DNA from: Bacteroidales bacterium
GTDB lineage: Bacteria > Bacteroidota > Bacteroidia > Bacteroidales > UBA932
DNA length: 8,132 nt
Reading direction: 5' to 3'
NCBI GenBank assembly: GCA_017615135.1
Contig: JAGAAU010000008.1
Coordinates: 1 to 8,132 of the forward strand
A program made the translations under genes and the position numbers. This document shows, piece after piece, positions 6,299-8,132 of this stretch. Within the stretch, counting starts at the first letter, position 1. Each line of letters opens with the position of its first letter. The notes beneath the pieces were generated by a model. It searched no databases. It had not been told where the DNA came from and worked only from the letters and a program-made list of their open reading frames with translations.

Positions 6299-6363
6299 GC
6301 ACAGCTACGTGAAATCGCGAAGTAATTTTTAGGACTGTCCGGAACTTCCAGGCAGTCTTTTTT
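6260..6363 (+). promoter_or_regulatory. Tryptophan transcription attenuator (regions 1-4)
   Basis: Region 1 GCCTGA (6261-6266, just past the Trp codons) pairs with TCAGGC in region 2 (6280-6285). Region 2, read as CCGGTCAG (6276-6283), can instead pair with region 3 CTGTCCGG (6335-6342) over eight positions with one T-T mismatch. Region 3, as GACTGTC (6333-6339), pairs with region 4 GGCAGTC (6351-6357) to form the terminator. A ribosome stalled on TGG TGG covers region 1, frees region 2 and so favours the 2:3 antiterminator. A ribosome reaching the stop at 6296 covers region 2 and lets 3:4 terminate. This is the logic of the enterobacterial trp attenuator with unrelated sequence. Confidence 0.8.
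6333..6363 (+). terminator. Attenuator terminator (3:4 hairpin)
   Basis: GACTGTC (6333-6339) with GGCAGTC (6351-6357) gives seven pairs including one G-T. After a C-A mismatch, GGA/TTC extends the stem (6341-6343 with 6346-6348 in the simplest register). Six T residues follow (6358-6363). It is conditional for the trp unit and also the only terminator visible downstream of metK. Confidence 0.82.
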
Positions 6364-6381
6364 CGTACTATGGGTATAAAT

Positions 6382-6503
6382 AATAAGTTGCTTCGGTTTG
6401 AAGACCGTCTGCGCCCACGCAGCTGTGAGTGGGAGGGGCCCATCGCTCGCGATGGGAGGGATAGCTCCGAAGGAGCGTAGTCTAAAAACTGAAGCAACTT
6501 ATT
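6382..6503 (-). repeat. Multi-hairpin inverted-repeat element, copy B
   Basis: A 122-nt element inverted relative to copy A. The ends (6382-6399 and 6486-6503) are reverse complements over 18 bp with one G-T wobble. Inside, on the + strand, are CCCAC-10 nt-GTGGG (6414-6433), CCCATCGC-TC-GCGATGGG (6439-6456) and GCTCC-GAA-GGAGC (6464-6476). Read on the minus strand these match copy A's three hairpins in order, loop size for loop size (TTC loop; central hairpin; 5-bp stem with 10-nt loop), with the shared spine CCCTCCCA...TGGGCCCCTCCC. It sits between the attenuator terminator and trpB2, so it would be in the 5' leader of every trpB2 mRNA. With flanks it fills 6364-6546, which holds no other recognised gene or consensus promoter. 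Confidence 0.8.
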
Positions 6504-6546
6504 TTTAAATTTTTGCTAAACTATTAAATTAAAATATACAACTGTT

Positions 6547-7911
6547 ATGAGAACCAAAAAATTCCTGCTTCCGGAATCCGAGATTCCTACCCATTTTTTC
6601 AACATCCAGGCGGTGATGCCCAATAAGCCTCTGCCCTTCCTGCACCCGGCAACCAAGCAGCCGCTCAAGCCCGAAGATCTTTACCCCATCTTCTGCAAGG
6701 CCTGTGCAGACCAGGAACTTAACCAGACGGATGTATGGATTCCTATCCCGGAAGAGGTGCGTGAGCAGTACGCGGCCTACCGCTGCACCCCGCTGGTGCG
6801 TGCCTACGAACTTGAAAAGGCGCTTGGAACTCCGGCGCACATCTACTTCAAGAACGAGAGCGTGAGCCCCGCAGGTTCGCATAAGCTCAATTCTGCAATC
6901 GCCCAGGCCTACTACGCCAAAGAGCAGGGCGTTACCAACCTTACCACTGAAACCGGAGCCGGGCAGTGGGGTGGAGCGCTTTCCTATGCCACCAAGAAGT
7001 TTGGCATAGACTGCGCGGTTTATATGGTAAAGGTAAGCTACGAGCAGAAACCATACCGCCGCAGCATCATGCAGACCTTCGGTGCCGCCATTACCCCGTC
7101 GCCGTCCATGTCTACCCGTGCCGGCAAGGACATATTCACCCGTAACCCCAACGACCGCGGCTCCCTGGGATGCGCTATTTCCGAGGCCATCGAACTGGCC
7201 GTCAGCACACCCAACTGCAAATATGCGCTCGGGAGCGTTCTGAACCATGTCTGCCTGCACCAGACTATAATCGGTCTGGAGGCGGAAAAGCAGATGGAGC
7301 TTGCCGGAGAATATCCCGACATAGTGATAGCCTGCTTCGGCGGCGGTTCCAATTTCTCCGGTCTGGCTTTCCCCTTCATGCGCCACAACATCCTGGAAGG
7401 CAAGAAGACGCGCTTCATAGCCGCCGAGCCTTTCTCCTGTCCGAAGCTCACCAAGGGCAAATTCGAGTATGACTTTGGCGACGAGGCCGGAATGACACCG
7501 CTTCTGCCGATGTTCACCCTTGGGCATACTTTCAAACCCGCATCTATCCATGCAGGCGGTCTGCGTTATCACGGCGCCGGAGTTATTCTCAGCCAGCTGA
7601 TGAAGGACGGTTATATGGAGGCTGTGGATATCGAGCAGCTCGATTCCTTCAGGGCCGGAGTGCTCTTCGCCCGTACGGAAGGTATTATCCCTGCCCCGGA
7701 GAGCTGCCACGCCATTGCCGCCACCATCACCGAGGCTCTTAAGTGCAAGGAGACGGGCGAGGCCAAGACCATCCTCTTTAACCTTTCCGGACACGGTTTC
7801 GTGGATATGGCTGCATACGACAGCTACTTCTCCGGAGAGATGCAGAACTATCACGTTTCAGACGAAGACCTGAAGGAGTTTATCAAGAGCGCCGACGCCC
7901 TGAACGCATAG
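6547..7911 (+). CDS. trpB2: TrpB2-type tryptophan synthase beta chain (stand-alone)
   Basis: PLP enzyme joining indole to an aminoacrylate derived from serine (or phosphoserine, shown for an archaeal TrpB2) to give tryptophan; cytoplasmic. The 454-aa length exceeds the roughly 400 aa of classical TrpB1, and the extended N-terminus with IPEEVREQY...TPLVRAYELE is TrpB2-like. Lys113 in GSHKLNSA is the expected PLP Schiff-base lysine. Glu135 in ETGAGQWG is the catalytic-type Glu, with Trp in place of the His in TrpB1's GAGQHG. GGGSN (265-269) is the phosphate loop and Ser414 in NLSGHG should face the PLP ring nitrogen. No trpA or other trp gene adjoins it here. The start at 6547 is preceded by an A/T-rich stretch. 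A Trp-codon attenuator upstream argues that its physiological product is tryptophan. The last residues are DALNA; no clear intrinsic terminator follows. Confidence 0.93.
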   Translation: MRTKKFLLPESEIPTHFFNIQAVMPNKPLPFLHPATKQPLKPEDLYPIFCKACADQELNQTDVWIPIPEEVREQYAAYRCTPLVRAYELEKALGTPAHIYFKNESVSPAGSHKLNSAIAQAYYAKEQGVTNLTTETGAGQWGGALSYATKKFGIDCAVYMVKVSYEQKPYRRSIMQTFGAAITPSPSMSTRAGKDIFTRNPNDRGSLGCAISEAIELAVSTPNCKYALGSVLNHVCLHQTIIGLEAEKQMELAGEYPDIVIACFGGGSNFSGLAFPFMRHNILEGKKTRFIAAEPFSCPKLTKGKFEYDFGDEAGMTPLLPMFTLGHTFKPASIHAGGLRYHGAGVILSQLMKDGYMEAVDIEQLDSFRAGVLFARTEGIIPAPESCHAIAATITEALKCKETGEAKTILFNLSGHGFVDMAAYDSYFSGEMQNYHVSDEDLKEFIKSADALNA

Positions 7912-7925
7912 CAATCTCCTTCGTC

Positions 7926-7938
7926 ATCGCTACGCGAT
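7926..7938. repeat. Short hairpin just after trpB2
   Basis: ATCGC-TAC-GCGAT is a perfect 5-bp hairpin 14 nt after the trpB2 stop. On the + strand it is followed by A residues, so it is not a + strand terminator. On the minus strand it is preceded, not followed, by T residues. The upstream CTCCTTCGTCATCGC resembles modules of the multi-hairpin elements and may be a decayed fragment; that is a guess. Confidence 0.3.
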
Positions 7939-7943
7939 AAAAA

Positions 7944-7993
7944 GGTACATGGTTTTATACAAAATGCGGTGTTTTTGATAAAAACGGCGTACC
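7944..7993. repeat. 50-nt pseudo-palindromic repeat, unit 1
   Basis: Begins GGTACATGGTTTTATACAAA and ends AAAAACGGCGTACC. The two halves are imperfect reverse complements (GGTAC/GTACC ends, then GTTTTAT against ATAAAAAC with a one-base bulge), so a single strand could fold into a long AT-rich hairpin with a GC-richer centre. Unit 2 follows after 3 bp. Confidence 0.75.
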
Positions 7994-7996
7994 CAG

Positions 7997-8046
7997 GGTA
8001 CATGATTTTATGCAAAACCGGGCCTTTTTGAGTAAAACGGCGTACC
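7997..8046. repeat. 50-nt pseudo-palindromic repeat, unit 2
   Basis: Same length and ends as unit 1 (GGTACATG...AAAACGGCGTACC). Differences are concentrated in the centre (CCGGGCC here against TGCGGTG), with a few single changes elsewhere. The junction between units, GTACCC-A-GGGTAC (7989-8001), is itself a perfect 13-nt palindrome. The function is not known to me. Confidence 0.75.
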
Positions 8047-8132
8047 TGGCCGGCAGGGAGTGGAAGGCTGAGGAGGACGTGTCCCGCCGGAAACGGGTTC
8101 GCACTGCCAGGGACAGAAAAGTAAAAAAGAAG
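8047..8132. other. Unassigned 3' end of window
   Basis: These 86 bases follow the repeats and run off the window. One + strand frame stays open from an ATG at 8010, inside repeat unit 2, to the end (41 codons, very rich in Arg and Lys, ending RDRKVKKK). Its start lies in a repeat and its composition is skewed, so I do not call it a gene. GTCCC/GGGAC flank a 34-nt stretch (about 8081-8114) that could fold weakly. No recognised family or RNA. Confidence 0.3.

Noticed and set aside
6529..7854. 441-codon minus-strand open frame opposite trpB2
   Set aside because: It mirrors the codon bias of a clearly recognisable TrpB2 gene on the + strand; its translation has no family motif.
7944..8046. CRISPR array
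   Set aside because: Two 50-nt units with 3 bp between them leave no spacer, and no cas gene is in view.
8010..8132. Open 41-codon frame at the end of the window
   Set aside because: The start lies inside a repeat unit, the composition is dominated by Arg and Lys, and it is cut off; not enough for a gene call.

Overview
The window looks like chromosomal DNA of a Bacteroidales (Bacteroidota) bacterium. The evidence is two textbook Bacteroidota promoters (TTTG, 19-nt spacer, TAnnTTTG), A-rich leaders in place of strong Shine-Dalgarno sites, a Bacteroidales-style fimbrillin-like/beta-helix lipoprotein, and the protein families present. Genus cannot be assigned from the sequence. All five long genes and both small ones are on the + strand; the long minus-strand reading frames are shadows.

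Layout. (1) 1-843 is the near-complete 3' part of a prephenate dehydrogenase gene (tyrA), followed by a 120-nt multi-hairpin element (element A, 850-969) and a type I-alpha DAHP synthase gene (986-2014). (2) 2015-2262 holds a possible weak promoter, a perfect 12-bp palindrome and an easily missed 50-codon gene. That small gene sits 11 bp ahead of an 851-aa surface lipoprotein gene (2263-4818), which ends at a strong intrinsic terminator. (3) 4878-6207 is the metK unit: a canonical promoter whose -33 box overlaps the terminator T-tract, a leader that matches the SAM-II riboswitch, and metK starting at 4981. (4) 6193-7911 is a tryptophan unit: a canonical promoter beginning inside the end of metK, a 19-aa leader peptide with tandem Trp codons, mutually exclusive RNA hairpins ending in a terminator, a second copy of the multi-hairpin element (element B, 6382-6503, inverted relative to A), and a stand-alone TrpB2-type tryptophan synthase beta gene. 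(5) 7912-8132 carries two 50-nt pseudo-palindromic repeats three bases apart, then about 85 unassigned bases.

How the genes fit together. Three of the five large genes serve aromatic amino acids: entry to the shikimate pathway (DAHP synthase), the tyrosine branch (TyrA) and the last step to tryptophan (TrpB2). MetK makes S-adenosylmethionine. Two units carry product-sensing leaders: the metK leader should sense SAM, and the trpB2 leader should sense charged tRNA-Trp by ribosome stalling. The lipoprotein pair is unrelated cell-surface cargo.

Most notable: (a) a complete transcription-attenuation circuit in front of an orphan trpB2 in a Bacteroidota genome; (b) a SAM-II-like riboswitch whose conserved 3' segment runs straight into the metK start codon; (c) two copies of a cloverleaf-like element whose outer and inner stems differ in sequence but stay complementary, which is evidence for selection on folding.
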